DNA from: Candidatus Thiodiazotropha sp. (ex Monitilora ramsayi)
GTDB taxonomy: Bacteria > Pseudomonadota > Gammaproteobacteria > Chromatiales > Chromatiaceae
DNA: 64,000 nt
Reading direction: 5' to 3'
NCBI GenBank assembly: GCA_025655575.1
Contig: JAHXIP010000003.1
Location: 124,001-188,000 of the forward strand
The notes under the pieces are model-generated. The model worked only from the letters and a program-made list of their open reading frames with translations. It searched no databases and had not been told where the DNA came from. Of the stretch, positions 48,301-58,263 are shown piece after piece (position 1 is the stretch's first letter; every line of letters begins with the position of its first letter). Both the position numbers and the translations under genes were made by a program.

Positions 48301-49059
48301 CGTAACATGGTTATTACGATTGATCGTGCCGATTCCCATACGTTCCGATGATTGATCAACCACCTGGCTCACAGCGCGCTTCATGACATACTCGCGCTTA
48401 CGGTAGTAACTAAACCAGTTAGCAAAATTTTGTTGCTCAGCAGCACTGCGACTACTTATAAAGACTCGACTGGTTGAAGCCGTTGGGCACTCCCCCGTAT
48501 CGTACAGTCCATCATTATCACTATCCGTCCAGTTATAATAGAAAGCTCCACTCCCACCAAATCCATTGATAAGATCGCAGGTTCTTCCGTTGCCATTGGA
48601 AACCATGCCATTGTCATCACATGAACTTGTACTACCGGACCCCGTATAGGGATTGACCCTTGCACTCGTTGGACTGGAATCAACAAAATCATTCCCGTTG
48701 ACATCTTCACCATGCCAAGGCGTGTATTCTGCAGATGGATCAAACGCAAGAACATTATAACCAACACACAACTCAAGATTTTCAGTTGTATCATTAGGTG
48801 TGAAGTCAAGGTTGCCACTACTTCCACCGTCGTTTCGCCTCATGACCTCCCAGTCCATACTACCGGAATCATCCAGCATAAAGAAAATGTTGGGCTGAAC
48901 GGGTTTCGCAAGGAATAGAGGGAGCTGAGACAACGGACCTGGGGCAGAAAACGCTAGATTTGCAGTAACCGACATGGCAGCAGCGATTACTGATACTGAA
49001 ATAGTACGCATCATCGTGCCTCGAATAATTGTTCGGTTTATTCCATTAAAATTTCTCAT
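45397..49059 (-). CDS. pilY1: PilY1 type IV pilus tip/assembly protein
   Basis: VWA-like [15 protein letters not shown], C-terminal beta-propeller ([29 protein letters not shown]), Ca-binding-like [12 protein letters not shown]. Confidence 0.95.
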   Translation of the reverse strand: [1220 protein letters not shown]

Positions 49060-49077
49060 TTTAACCTCCCCTATTCT

Positions 49078-49743
49078 TTACAGGGGTAAAAGTACATGAC
49101 TCTGAAGTGAATGCCGGGAAGTGATATCTTGCCCCCAGGCAATTACAGTAATCCGAAAACCCTCTTTTTCTGGTGGAGGCAAGGGTGTTCCAATAACGAG
49201 TGAGGTTGACGTGCGGATTGGACCGACATGTTCAATAATGAATTGTGGCTGTCTTGCGACCGGCAGATCCAAGGTAGTCGGTATTTCCACACCGAGTGTT
49301 AGGTGCCCCCTCGGTAAGGCACAAGTCCCATCACTACACCAGTTCTCTACGACGTTTGGATCGAAATAACAATCCGGTTCATTACGACAAACCTCAGTTG
49401 CAGTAGGACCCGCCGAGAAAGCTCTTGCCGTATAAAGACCTTTCGGCCCTACACCATTGAGAAAAAAATTTTCCCAGTTTGCTTCATTCACATTGTCATT
49501 AAGCCACCGCTCAGCGACACGAAGACCAAACTCAGCAGCTTGAAATGCGCTAACTGATTGATGGTAGTTACCTGACATGCGCTGTTCCAGAGCAGAGTTG
49601 CCAATACCGGAGACAGCTAAAATAGTCATGACCAGCAAGAGCATCAAGGCAACAATGAGTACTGCACCACGCTGTCTGGGAATCCTCTTTTGACTTCCCA
49701 CAGAGGGACAACTTGCGACTGGAATTTTTTTAACAAAAGTCAT
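49078..49743 (-). CDS. pilX: PilX family minor pilin assembly protein
   Basis: RQRGAVLIVALMLLLVMTILAVSGIGNSALEQRMSGNYH. Confidence 0.92.
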   Translation of the reverse strand: MTFVKKIPVASCPSVGSQKRIPRQRGAVLIVALMLLLVMTILAVSGIGNSALEQRMSGNYHQSVSAFQAAEFGLRVAERWLNDNVNEANWENFFLNGVGPKGLYTARAFSAGPTATEVCRNEPDCYFDPNVVENWCSDGTCALPRGHLTLGVEIPTTLDLPVARQPQFIIEHVGPIRTSTSLVIGTPLPPPEKEGFRITVIAWGQDITSRHSLQSHVLLPL

Positions 49744-50750
49744 GTATCCAACCCCATATTGCGCAGTTTCACTGTGAATGAGTATTCGCGGGTAATATCG
49801 GTTCCAGCCTGTTGTCCCAGCAGCATGGTCAAATTAATCCTAAGACTGGTAATATCCGATGGACGAAGCGCATTATCCCAATCTACATACATATCCGCGT
49901 TGCCATCCTCTGATGTCGCAGAGTCAATACCGTAAAGCACCTGAAAATCAGTGACATTCTCGAATATGAGTTGCCTTGCGCCACCATTACGTTGCTCATA
50001 TAGCCCGCGAGAACCTCCAACAGCAACATCATCAATTTCATAGGTGACAGTCATCATCTCATAGACCAGGGCTGCCTCTTCGGTTGCTCTACCATACACT
50101 TCAGTCAGTGGTACAAGATTCTCAATCCCACCCACTTCGGGGCCCACATCATGCTCTATCATGCCGCCGGTGATATCAGGCGAACCATCACCATCCAGAT
50201 CGAAATCCTCCTCGTGTGTCCCCGTCACCAGGAAATAATCCGCTTCACGGCAATTGCTGACTAAAAGCCTGACGGGCACCGGCGATCCCGAAGTAAAATT
50301 ATCCGCCAGCGCTATAAAGAGAGGAAGTTCCTTTGACACAGGTATATCGCAAGTCTCACAAACGGCGGTTTGTATATCGAGCACTGGAATACCGGTTTCT
50401 GGCAGTGCGAAAGTTATGGTTAGCGAATCGGGGTCAGCACCTCCCTCTATACCCTGAATGACCTGGACAGGCGAATCGGTTATGGTACTGAAGATGTTTG
50501 GCGTATTATCCTGATAAGAAAAGGCACATCCTGAATACCCCACCAGACTGAGTTCTTTTGTCAGTCGGTCAGCGATAAATCTGTAGTTCTCTTGCAGTAC
50601 AGAGACCTCCTCTTCCATACGAAATGACTCTTTACTCCCCATGAATACTGAAATTGCACCGCCAAGAATCATCAGACTCAGCGCAAGTGCAAGCATCAGC
50701 TCAACCAATGTCAGACCATAGTGTCCCCGAATCCTGATATTTTTTTTCAT
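49740..50750 (-). CDS. pilW: PilW family protein
   Basis: YGLTLVELMLALALSLMILGGAISVFMGSKESFR. Confidence 0.92.
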   Translation of the reverse strand: MKKNIRIRGHYGLTLVELMLALALSLMILGGAISVFMGSKESFRMEEEVSVLQENYRFIADRLTKELSLVGYSGCAFSYQDNTPNIFSTITDSPVQVIQGIEGGADPDSLTITFALPETGIPVLDIQTAVCETCDIPVSKELPLFIALADNFTSGSPVPVRLLVSNCREADYFLVTGTHEEDFDLDGDGSPDITGGMIEHDVGPEVGGIENLVPLTEVYGRATEEAALVYEMMTVTYEIDDVAVGGSRGLYEQRNGGARQLIFENVTDFQVLYGIDSATSEDGNADMYVDWDNALRPSDITSLRINLTMLLGQQAGTDITREYSFTVKLRNMGLDT

Positions 50751-51319
50751 GGCATAACACTCAATCTAATGATGCTAAACGGCGTTTCAGGATCAGTATC
50801 GTGATCCCAGGCAACTTTCACGGCATAAACATCAACACTGGGATCACCATTACACTCCGGATCCCAAGGTTCAGAATCACTGCCACCCCTACCATCACCA
50901 GGCGAGGTATCCCGGCAGATAACACCGACCCCACTGGGCAAATGCCGCTCAATCTTGGTAATCCACTGATAGGCATCCGTCTGTGCGATCTGATCAATGC
51001 TACAACCCACGGCAATACAGCCTGGATCTGATCCCGCAGCATCAATCATGTCATAGGCAGTACCTGCCACACCGGAATCGTCATTTCGGATACCGGGAAG
51101 ATTCGCCCTGAGTCTGTCGGCACCCTCTGCAGCCAGACTTGCAGCAATGGATGATTCAAGCGCACCCTGATTGCTTCTCAGTGAATTGAATTGGAGGCTC
51201 GCCACACCCAGGAGACCAATCGAGATGATAACAATGGTTACCAGTACCTCCATCAGAGTAAATCCCATTGATTTTCCACCAATGGATTTGCTCTGTTTTT
51301 TATCAAATAAACGTTTCAT
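50747..51319 (-). CDS. pilV: PilV type IV pilus modification protein
   Basis: GFTLMEVLVTIVIISIGLLGVASLQFNSLRSNQGA; start chosen as MKRLFDKKQ (51319). Confidence 0.92.
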   Translation of the reverse strand: MKRLFDKKQSKSIGGKSMGFTLMEVLVTIVIISIGLLGVASLQFNSLRSNQGALESSIAASLAAEGADRLRANLPGIRNDDSGVAGTAYDMIDAAGSDPGCIAVGCSIDQIAQTDAYQWITKIERHLPSGVGVICRDTSPGDGRGGSDSEPWDPECNGDPSVDVYAVKVAWDHDTDPETPFSIIRLSVMP

Positions 51320-51327
51320 TCTTACTC

Positions 51328-51846
51328 CTAAAAGCAAGCCACATGATCGATAGAGGAGCGGCCTAATGGAGAAATCGTAAACTGTCTCGCCTGTTGACCA
51401 ATACAATCATCGTATTTGAATGCAAATTGAATTTGCGCGCCAACATCTGTCGCACCTGAAGGTAAATACCTGATAGTGTTCGGAGTAGCACCATTGAAGA
51501 CCGGAGCACCTTCCATTGCTCGCCAAACATATAAAATCTCATCTTCCCCGGCTTTATAAACCCCGCTATCATTACCCTCATCCGTGTAGACCAGCCACCC
51601 TTGGGGCCAGTTCGCCGCATCACAGCCTGTCTGGTCCGCATTACTGGCACAAACCATTACCGGTGTCCCATCTGTGGCTTCACTACGAGCCAAGCGTAAA
51701 GCACTAAGCAGGTCGTTCGAATAGCCACTGACTTTAGTAGCAGAAACCATATTCATAAAAGCGGGTATACCGACACCAAGAACAACAATCGCCACGGCAA
51801 GTGTGACCATCAATTCAATCAGCGTCATTCCGTATATCTTTTTCAT
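51328..51846 (-). CDS. GspH/FimT family pseudopilin
   Basis: YGMTLIELMVTLAVAIVVLGVGIPAFMNMV, first gene of the operon. Confidence 0.92.
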   Translation of the reverse strand: MKKIYGMTLIELMVTLAVAIVVLGVGIPAFMNMVSATKVSGYSNDLLSALRLARSEATDGTPVMVCASNADQTGCDAANWPQGWLVYTDEGNDSGVYKAGEDEILYVWRAMEGAPVFNGATPNTIRYLPSGATDVGAQIQFAFKYDDCIGQQARQFTISPLGRSSIDHVACF

Positions 51847-52054
51847 AACACCTCTATAGCAGATATCCCTTGTTGAGTACTGCGCTAAAACGATGAGTTG
51901 TATTAAAAAACCGACTATCGGTACAAACTGGAATCTGAATTAATATCGACATGATTAGCAAAATATTAAATCTGACTTAAGTTAGAGTGTATACATGCCA
52001 TACAAACACAAATCATAATTGCGTTTTTTTGTAATCACCTCAGAACCCCAGTCT

Positions 52055-53152
52055 ATGCATGAATACATCATCATCGGTGGCGGCCTCATCGGCATGCTTA
52101 CAGCCAGAGAATTGGCCATGGCCGGCAGGCAGGTCACGCTGCTGGAACAAGATCGGGTTGGACGAGAGTCATCCTGGGCGGGTGGCGGCATCATTTCTCC
52201 CCTCTACCCCTGGCGGTACGATCCCTCAATCACAGCATTGGCCAGTTGGGGGCAACACTACTATCCCGAACTGATGGCAGCTCTCTATAAAGAGAGCGGT
52301 ATCGATCCGGAATATACCAGGAACGGCCTTCTCATCGTTGAACCGGAAGACAACGAGCAGGCCCTCACCTGGGGAAAGGCCACACAGCAATCACTGTCTA
52401 ATCTAGAGAAAACCGCTATCGGCGACTGTGAACCGGCGCTCACTACGACAGCAAATAAGGCAATCTGGATGCCCGAGGTTGCGCAGGTACGCAATCCCAG
52501 GCTGGTCAAGGCTACCTACGGCTCCATAGAGAAGCGGCTGGAGATTCGTGAGAACTGCCGTGTTTCCAAATTATTGGCTAGAGACGGTCGCATACAAGGC
52601 TTAGAGACGGATTCCGGTAACATAGCCGCTAAACAGGTGATCGTCTGCGCAGGCGCCTGGACGGGCGATCTACTTAAAGGCCTAGTCATTCGTCCTAGCA
52701 TCGAACCGGTACTGGGACAGATGATCCTATTCCATTCAAAGCCCAATGCCATTTCACGTATTGTCCTGCATCAAGATAGATACGTTATCCCGCGACGTGA
52801 CGGAAGGGTTCTGGTTGGCAGCACCCTCGAGCATAGAGGCTTTGACAAGACCACTACGCAAGCTGCTAAAGAGGCTTTGAAGGACTACGCCTTAGCGCAT
52901 TTTCCACTACTCAGAGAGGCCAAAATCGAACATCATTGGGCCGGCCTGCGTCCCGGCTCACCCAGCGGCATACCCTACATTGGCCCTGTTCCCGGTATTC
53001 AAGGTCTCTATCTCAATGCCGGTCATTTTCGAAACGGCGTAGTGCTTGGCCCCGCTTCGGCCCGCCTGATGAGTGACATTGTCCTGGATAGAGAACCGAT
53101 CCTCCCATCAACACCTTACGCACTTGACGCTCACAGAGACCAAGTCAGCTAG
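52055..53152 (+). CDS. thiO: Glycine oxidase ThiO
   Basis: HEYIIIGGGLIGMLTARELAMAGRQVTLLEQ, GRESSWAGGGIISPLYPWRY, HWAGLRPGSPSGIPYIG. Confidence 0.92.
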   Translation: MHEYIIIGGGLIGMLTARELAMAGRQVTLLEQDRVGRESSWAGGGIISPLYPWRYDPSITALASWGQHYYPELMAALYKESGIDPEYTRNGLLIVEPEDNEQALTWGKATQQSLSNLEKTAIGDCEPALTTTANKAIWMPEVAQVRNPRLVKATYGSIEKRLEIRENCRVSKLLARDGRIQGLETDSGNIAAKQVIVCAGAWTGDLLKGLVIRPSIEPVLGQMILFHSKPNAISRIVLHQDRYVIPRRDGRVLVGSTLEHRGFDKTTTQAAKEALKDYALAHFPLLREAKIEHHWAGLRPGSPSGIPYIGPVPGIQGLYLNAGHFRNGVVLGPASARLMSDIVLDREPILPSTPYALDAHRDQVS

Positions 53153-53191
53153 ACCCGACATCAACTAGGCGACTATAATTGCCGCCTTCCA

Positions 53192-53267
<76 letters not shown>

Positions 53268-53394
53268 TTATTATCCCGCCTCGAGGTCACACCTAAGATG
53301 GTGTTGCGGCAGTGGGCGTTAAAGGAGTCCGGAACTGGATTTTCATCAGGTTCATTATTAACCTGACTAAACCAACATCAAAACCGGTTTGCCT

Positions 53395-53730
53395 ATGCGT
53401 ATATTCAAGATCGTGTTTCTCAACCAAGGGAAGGTCTATGAAATCTTTGCTCGTATGGTGCGGCAAGGTGAGCTCTATGGCTTCGTCGAGATCGAAGATC
53501 TGATTTTCCAGGAGAGCGGGTCATTGCTGGTCGACCCTTCAGCTGAAAAACTGAAGGAGGAGTTCTCCGGCGTCCATCGCACACGCATCCCGATCCATTC
53601 CGTCATCCGCATCGACGAGGTGGAGAAGAACGAGCATGGACCCGGCAAGATTACCGAGATTGATGGAGACTCCAACATCACGCCTTTCCCTCATCATTTC
53701 CCGGGCCCCAGAAAAACCCCTGACAAATAA
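53395..53730 (+). CDS. DUF1820 family protein
   Basis: RIFKIVFLNQGKVYEIFARMVRQGELYGFVEIEDLIF; ATG at 53395. Confidence 0.8.
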   Translation: MRIFKIVFLNQGKVYEIFARMVRQGELYGFVEIEDLIFQESGSLLVDPSAEKLKEEFSGVHRTRIPIHSVIRIDEVEKNEHGPGKITEIDGDSNITPFPHHFPGPRKTPDK

Positions 53731-53809
53731 CCTCACTATTGAGAATGCGCATTGCTGCACCGGATCAGACTTTTGACAATACCCCCTCCCCTCAAAAGTC
53801 TCGATCATT

Positions 53810-54382
53810 ATGAACGCCTGTGTATTTCGTCATAGATTCTGGTTGTTTCTCTCCCTTTTACTCACCCTATCCGCATGCACAGCGGAACCGGAAACGGCTG
53901 ACGATCAAATCCCTCCCCTACTGACTGCTGCCGAAAATGGTGATCTACCGACAATTCAGCGGCTGACCGCTGAAAATTCAGCTGTTGACATCAGAGACGC
54001 TTGCCTTTGGACACCTTTGATGAAGGCAGCACTCAATGGCCATAGGGAAGCCGTGCTTCAACTGATCCAAGCCAGTGCTGACGTCAATCTGGTGGACAAA
54101 GGTGGCTACTCAGCGCTCATGTTAGCCGCCTCTAATAACCATGCCGATATCATCGATCTGCTCATCAACGCAGGCGCCAACCCTGATCTGGTTGAGCAAA
54201 CCGGCGGCTTCACTGCAATGATCTGGTCGGCAAAACTCGGTCATACCGCTGCAATCAGACAACTGATCAGCGCCCAGGCTGATGCCACAGCCCAGGACTA
54301 TGATGGTAAAAGCGCGCTCGACTGGGCAAAAGAGATGAAGCATGCAGAGATCATCACCCTTCTGAGTCAATATACGGAGTAA
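53810..54382 (+). CDS. Ankyrin-repeat lipoprotein
   Basis: LLTLSACTAEPE lipobox-like; several ANK repeats (CLWTPLMKAALNGHREAVLQLIQASADVNLVDKGGYSALMLAASNNHADIIDLLINAGAN). Confidence 0.9.
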   Translation: MNACVFRHRFWLFLSLLLTLSACTAEPETADDQIPPLLTAAENGDLPTIQRLTAENSAVDIRDACLWTPLMKAALNGHREAVLQLIQASADVNLVDKGGYSALMLAASNNHADIIDLLINAGANPDLVEQTGGFTAMIWSAKLGHTAAIRQLISAQADATAQDYDGKSALDWAKEMKHAEIITLLSQYTE

Positions 54383-54519
54383 AGACACGCAACACCCCCA
54401 AACATTAGAATCTTCTGAAAAACTGACCTACATCATAGCCTCGGCACAAAGGCGGTTTATGATTTACAAACACATGAGTCCACGAAAATCCTGTGAAGGC
54501 AGGCCGGGAGGAATTCTCT

Positions 54520-54981
54520 ATGACCGCACAAATCACGAACGACCAAGGACTGCGGGAAGCACTGAACACCCTCACACTCTCACAACAAAGGGAGCTAGGC
54601 GGCCTATTCGTTGCCAGTGTCGGCCACCTCAGTAATGATCCAAGAATCGGAAGAGCGCTGGAAGCGGCGGCCGATGCGGGTACGACTCCCCAGGCTTTGG
54701 AAGAATCGTATAAATCGGTCAAGGCCTTCGCAACACAGAGCTACACAGCTTGTGGCAGCGATGCAGACTGGGCGGCCCAGGCAGAACATTTCGTTGCCGC
54801 AGCAGCCGCTGCGAGCCTCGCACCTGAAGATCAAACAGGCGCAAAGGGGAACAATGCCTGGAAAGCAGCCATGCAGGCCCGCATGGCGAAAAACTGCGAA
54901 ATGATCCTCAACGATGAGGGCGGCGTCGCCAATGAGGCGGAAAAGCAGTACCAGATGGCACAGAAGTATCTGGGCGGATAA
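54520..54981 (+). CDS. Hypothetical protein, Ala-rich helical
   Basis: ATG at 54520 after GGGAGG RBS; good coding composition, no family recognised. Confidence 0.65.
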   Translation: MTAQITNDQGLREALNTLTLSQQRELGGLFVASVGHLSNDPRIGRALEAAADAGTTPQALEESYKSVKAFATQSYTACGSDADWAAQAEHFVAAAAAASLAPEDQTGAKGNNAWKAAMQARMAKNCEMILNDEGGVANEAEKQYQMAQKYLGG

Positions 54982-55061
54982 CCAGTCTAATTGACAGTTA
55001 AGTCGAGAAAAAGTGCGCTTCTGGCAGTGATCAGGAGCGCCTATTGACTCAGTCTGTAATG

Positions 55062-55084
55062 GCGGGGTTGTTCTGGTACCCCGC
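55062..55084 (-). terminator. Hairpin downstream of pilU (GCGGGGT/ACCCCGC)
   Basis: 7-bp perfect stem right after the pilU stop; no strong U-tract. Confidence 0.45.
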
Positions 55085-56206
55085 TTATTTACCGTCCATC
55101 AGCGTAATCCCATCGAGGCCATCCACCAGGGCATCTTTGGCGCGACTGGCACCCAGCTTGATCATCAAGCGGACATCATTGGTTGAATCGGCATAGGCCA
55201 GTGCATTCTCATAGCTGATGACCCCTTCTTCATAAAGCTGATAGAGGTGCTGATCGAAGGTGATCATGCCGTGTTCCGTTGAACGCTTCATCAACTCTTT
55301 CAGTTTGTGGATCTCGCCTTTTCTGATCAACTCTGCCGCCAACGGCGTATTAAGCATGACCTCGATTGCAGCCCGTCGCCCCGTACCATCTGCCTTTGGA
55401 ATCAGCTGCTGGGCCACGATGGCTTTCAGATTGAGGGAGAGATCCATGAAGATCTGGTCCCTGGCATCCTCTGGGAAAAAGTGGATGATGCGATCCAGCG
55501 CCTGGTTGGCATTGTTCGCATGTAGTGTCGAGAGACAGAGATGGCCCGTCTCGGCAAACGATATAGCATGCTCCATGGTTTTGCGGGTTCGGATCTCACC
55601 GATCAGAATCACATCCGGTGCCTGCCGCAGGGTGTTCTTCAGTGCCACTTCATAAGAGTCGGTATCTATACCCACCTCACGCTGGGTAATGATACAGCTG
55701 TTGTGATCGTGAATGTACTCAATGGGATCTTCAATACTGATAATGTGGCCATCACCCCGGGTATTGCGATAGCCAATCATGGACGCCAGGGAGGTTGATT
55801 TACCGGTGCCTGTCGCACCCACAAAAATGACCAAACCGCGCTTGGTCATGGAGAGATCCTGCAAAATTGGGGGAAGATAGAGTGATTCGAGGGTGGGTAT
55901 GCGATTCTCTATACGTCGCAGAACCATACCCACCGCATCGCGTTGGATAAAAGCGCTGACGCGAAACCGGCCGATACCCTTGGCGCTGATGGCGAAGTTA
56001 CACTCTTTGGTCTCATCAAATTCCCGCTGCTGGGTATCTGTCATGATGCTATAAGCCAACGATTTCGTCTGCTTGGCCGTAAACACCGTCTTGTTGACCG
56101 GGTGTATCTTACCGTCCACCTTCATGGACGGCTCACGACCGGCCGTAATGAAGAGATCGGACGCCTTGTTCTTGACCATCATGGACAGCAGCGGACCCAG
56201 TTCCAT
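55085..56206 (-). CDS. pilU: PilT/PilU family type IV pilus ATPase, PilU-like
   Basis: VIFVGATGTGKSTSLASMIGYRN, IITQREVGIDT, ISFAETGHLCLSTLHANNANQALDRIIHFFP. Confidence 0.95.
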   Translation of the reverse strand: MELGPLLSMMVKNKASDLFITAGREPSMKVDGKIHPVNKTVFTAKQTKSLAYSIMTDTQQREFDETKECNFAISAKGIGRFRVSAFIQRDAVGMVLRRIENRIPTLESLYLPPILQDLSMTKRGLVIFVGATGTGKSTSLASMIGYRNTRGDGHIISIEDPIEYIHDHNSCIITQREVGIDTDSYEVALKNTLRQAPDVILIGEIRTRKTMEHAISFAETGHLCLSTLHANNANQALDRIIHFFPEDARDQIFMDLSLNLKAIVAQQLIPKADGTGRRAAIEVMLNTPLAAELIRKGEIHKLKELMKRSTEHGMITFDQHLYQLYEEGVISYENALAYADSTNDVRLMIKLGASRAKDALVDGLDGITLMDGK

Positions 56207-56267
56207 AGTTAAATCCTCTTCGTCATTCTTTATCTTTCGTAGATATCCTGCTCACCGTACAGAATAG

Positions 56268-57302
56268 CTACATCTGCTCTTTGTTCTGTGCCTTGGCCTT
56301 GGCATCCAGGCGGCTGACAATGCCTTTCTGTACGAGTTCTTTCAGCGCCTGATCCATCGTCTGCATACCATAAGCCTGGCCTGTCTGGATGGCGGAATAC
56401 ATCTGCGCCACCTTATCTTCCCGGATCAGATTACGGATAGCCGGTGTGCCTACCATGATCTCCCAGGCAGCGATTCGACCCCCACCGATCTTCTTCAACA
56501 GTGTCTGTGCGATAACTGACCGCAGAGACTCTGACAACATGGAACGCACCATGGACTTCTCGCCGGCGGGAAATACATCGATTATTCGGTCGATGGTCTT
56601 CGCCGCGGAACTGGTATGTAGCGTACCGAAAACAAGATGTCCGGTTTCCGCCGCAGTCAATGCCAGACGGATGGTCTCCAGATCACGCAACTCACCCACC
56701 AGGATGATGTCCGGATCCTCACGCAAGGCGGAGCGCAACGCCTCGGCGAATCCCAGGGTATCTCTGTGTACCTCGCGCTGGTTGATCAAACATTTCTTAC
56801 TGGCGTGTACGAACTCGATGGGATCCTCAATGGTGAGGATATGTGAGTAGTCGTTGTCATTCTTGTAATCCATCATGGCGGCCAGGGTAGTCGACTTACC
56901 CGAACCGGTTGGCCCAGTCACCAGTACCAGTCCACGGGGAACATCCACAATCTCCCTGAAAGTCTGAGGACAACCAAGGTCCTCCAGGGTCAACACTTTG
57001 GAAGGGATGGTACGAAATACCGCCGATGCGCCGCGAGCCTGATTAAAGGCATTAACACGAAAACGTGCCAGGCCGGGGATCTCGAAGGAGAAGTCTGTCT
57101 CGAGAAATTCCTCAAAGTCCTTGCGCTGTTTATCATTCATGATGTCATACACCAGGGCATGCACCACCTTATGTTCCAATGCCGGCACATTGATTCGACG
57201 GATGTCGCCATCCACACGGATCATCGGCGGCAACCCTGCCGAGAGATGCAGGTCCGAGGCATTGTGCTTCACACTGAAAGCAAGTAATTCAGCGATATCC
57301 AT
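56268..57302 (-). CDS. pilT: Type IV pilus retraction ATPase PilT
   Basis: LVTGPTGSGKSTTLAAMMDYKN, INQREVHRDTLGF, AAETGHLVFGTLHTSSAAKTIDRIIDVFPA. Confidence 0.96.
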   Translation of the reverse strand: MDIAELLAFSVKHNASDLHLSAGLPPMIRVDGDIRRINVPALEHKVVHALVYDIMNDKQRKDFEEFLETDFSFEIPGLARFRVNAFNQARGASAVFRTIPSKVLTLEDLGCPQTFREIVDVPRGLVLVTGPTGSGKSTTLAAMMDYKNDNDYSHILTIEDPIEFVHASKKCLINQREVHRDTLGFAEALRSALREDPDIILVGELRDLETIRLALTAAETGHLVFGTLHTSSAAKTIDRIIDVFPAGEKSMVRSMLSESLRSVIAQTLLKKIGGGRIAAWEIMVGTPAIRNLIREDKVAQMYSAIQTGQAYGMQTMDQALKELVQKGIVSRLDAKAKAQNKEQM

Positions 57303-57514
57303 TCATTCCCCCATGATGAAACTGATGCAACTTATCTCTAGTCATATCGACCCAATGCCTGATAAGTTTAGTAGGCACACGGCCATAGGTTGAGCCGGCA
57401 TGGCAAAGTTAACCAGACCAAGCCGACCTCGTTAGCGCCCTATATGGCTAGGAAGTAATATACTAGGCAGATAACGAAAAATCTGTTCCAACGGCAATTT
57501 TTTTTATTTCTGAC

Positions 57515-58228
57515 GTGATCGATCCCAAAATACCCACCAATGATCTGCTCGGACAGCGCTACCAGGCCTTGCTAAAGCGTGTCCGAATGGCCGAGGCAGC
57601 CTGTGGCCGGAACTCCGATACTCACCTGTTAGCAGTGAGTAAAACCCGAACCGCAGATGAGATACGTGGACTGGCAGCATTGGGTCAGTTCCGATTCGGT
57701 GAGAATTATCTGCAGGAAGCGGAGGCAAAGATCAAACAACTGCGCGACCTCCCCCTGGAATGGCATTTCATTGGCCGTATCCAGAGCAACAAAACCCGCT
57801 CCATCGCCGAGCACTTCGATTGGGTACACAGTGTAGCCAGCCTCAAACACGCCAGACGGCTCAGTGAACAGCGTCCGCCACATCTGCCCCCACTCAATAT
57901 TTGCCTACAGGTCAACACCAGTGGAGAAACCAGCAAGGATGGGCACAATCCTGAATCTCTATCCTCACTTCTGATGGACTACGCATCCCTACCCAACCTA
58001 CAGATCCGTGGATTGATGACTATTCCGGCACCGACTGAAGGAGATTCGGATATGGCCCACCCTTTCCGGCTGCTTCGCAGCTTGCGTGACCGCCTATCCA
58101 GCCCACAATTACCCTTTGAAACCCTATCCATGGGCATGTCGAATGACCTGGAGGCCGCCATTTCCGAGGGTGCCACCATCATTCGAATCGGCACCGCAAT
58201 TTTCGGCCCACGTGGGTATAATCACTAA
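57515..58228 (+). CDS. yggS: YggS/PROSC PLP homeostasis protein
   Basis: LLAVSKTRTADEIRGLAALGQFRFGENYLQEAEAKI, LEWHFIGRIQSNKTR, LSMGMSNDLEAAISEGATIIRIGTAIFG; GTG start. Confidence 0.95.
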   Translation: MIDPKIPTNDLLGQRYQALLKRVRMAEAACGRNSDTHLLAVSKTRTADEIRGLAALGQFRFGENYLQEAEAKIKQLRDLPLEWHFIGRIQSNKTRSIAEHFDWVHSVASLKHARRLSEQRPPHLPPLNICLQVNTSGETSKDGHNPESLSSLLMDYASLPNLQIRGLMTIPAPTEGDSDMAHPFRLLRSLRDRLSSPQLPFETLSMGMSNDLEAAISEGATIIRIGTAIFGPRGYNH

Positions 58229-58263
58229 CTTCAAACCAAGCATCGATAGAAATAAAGACAACG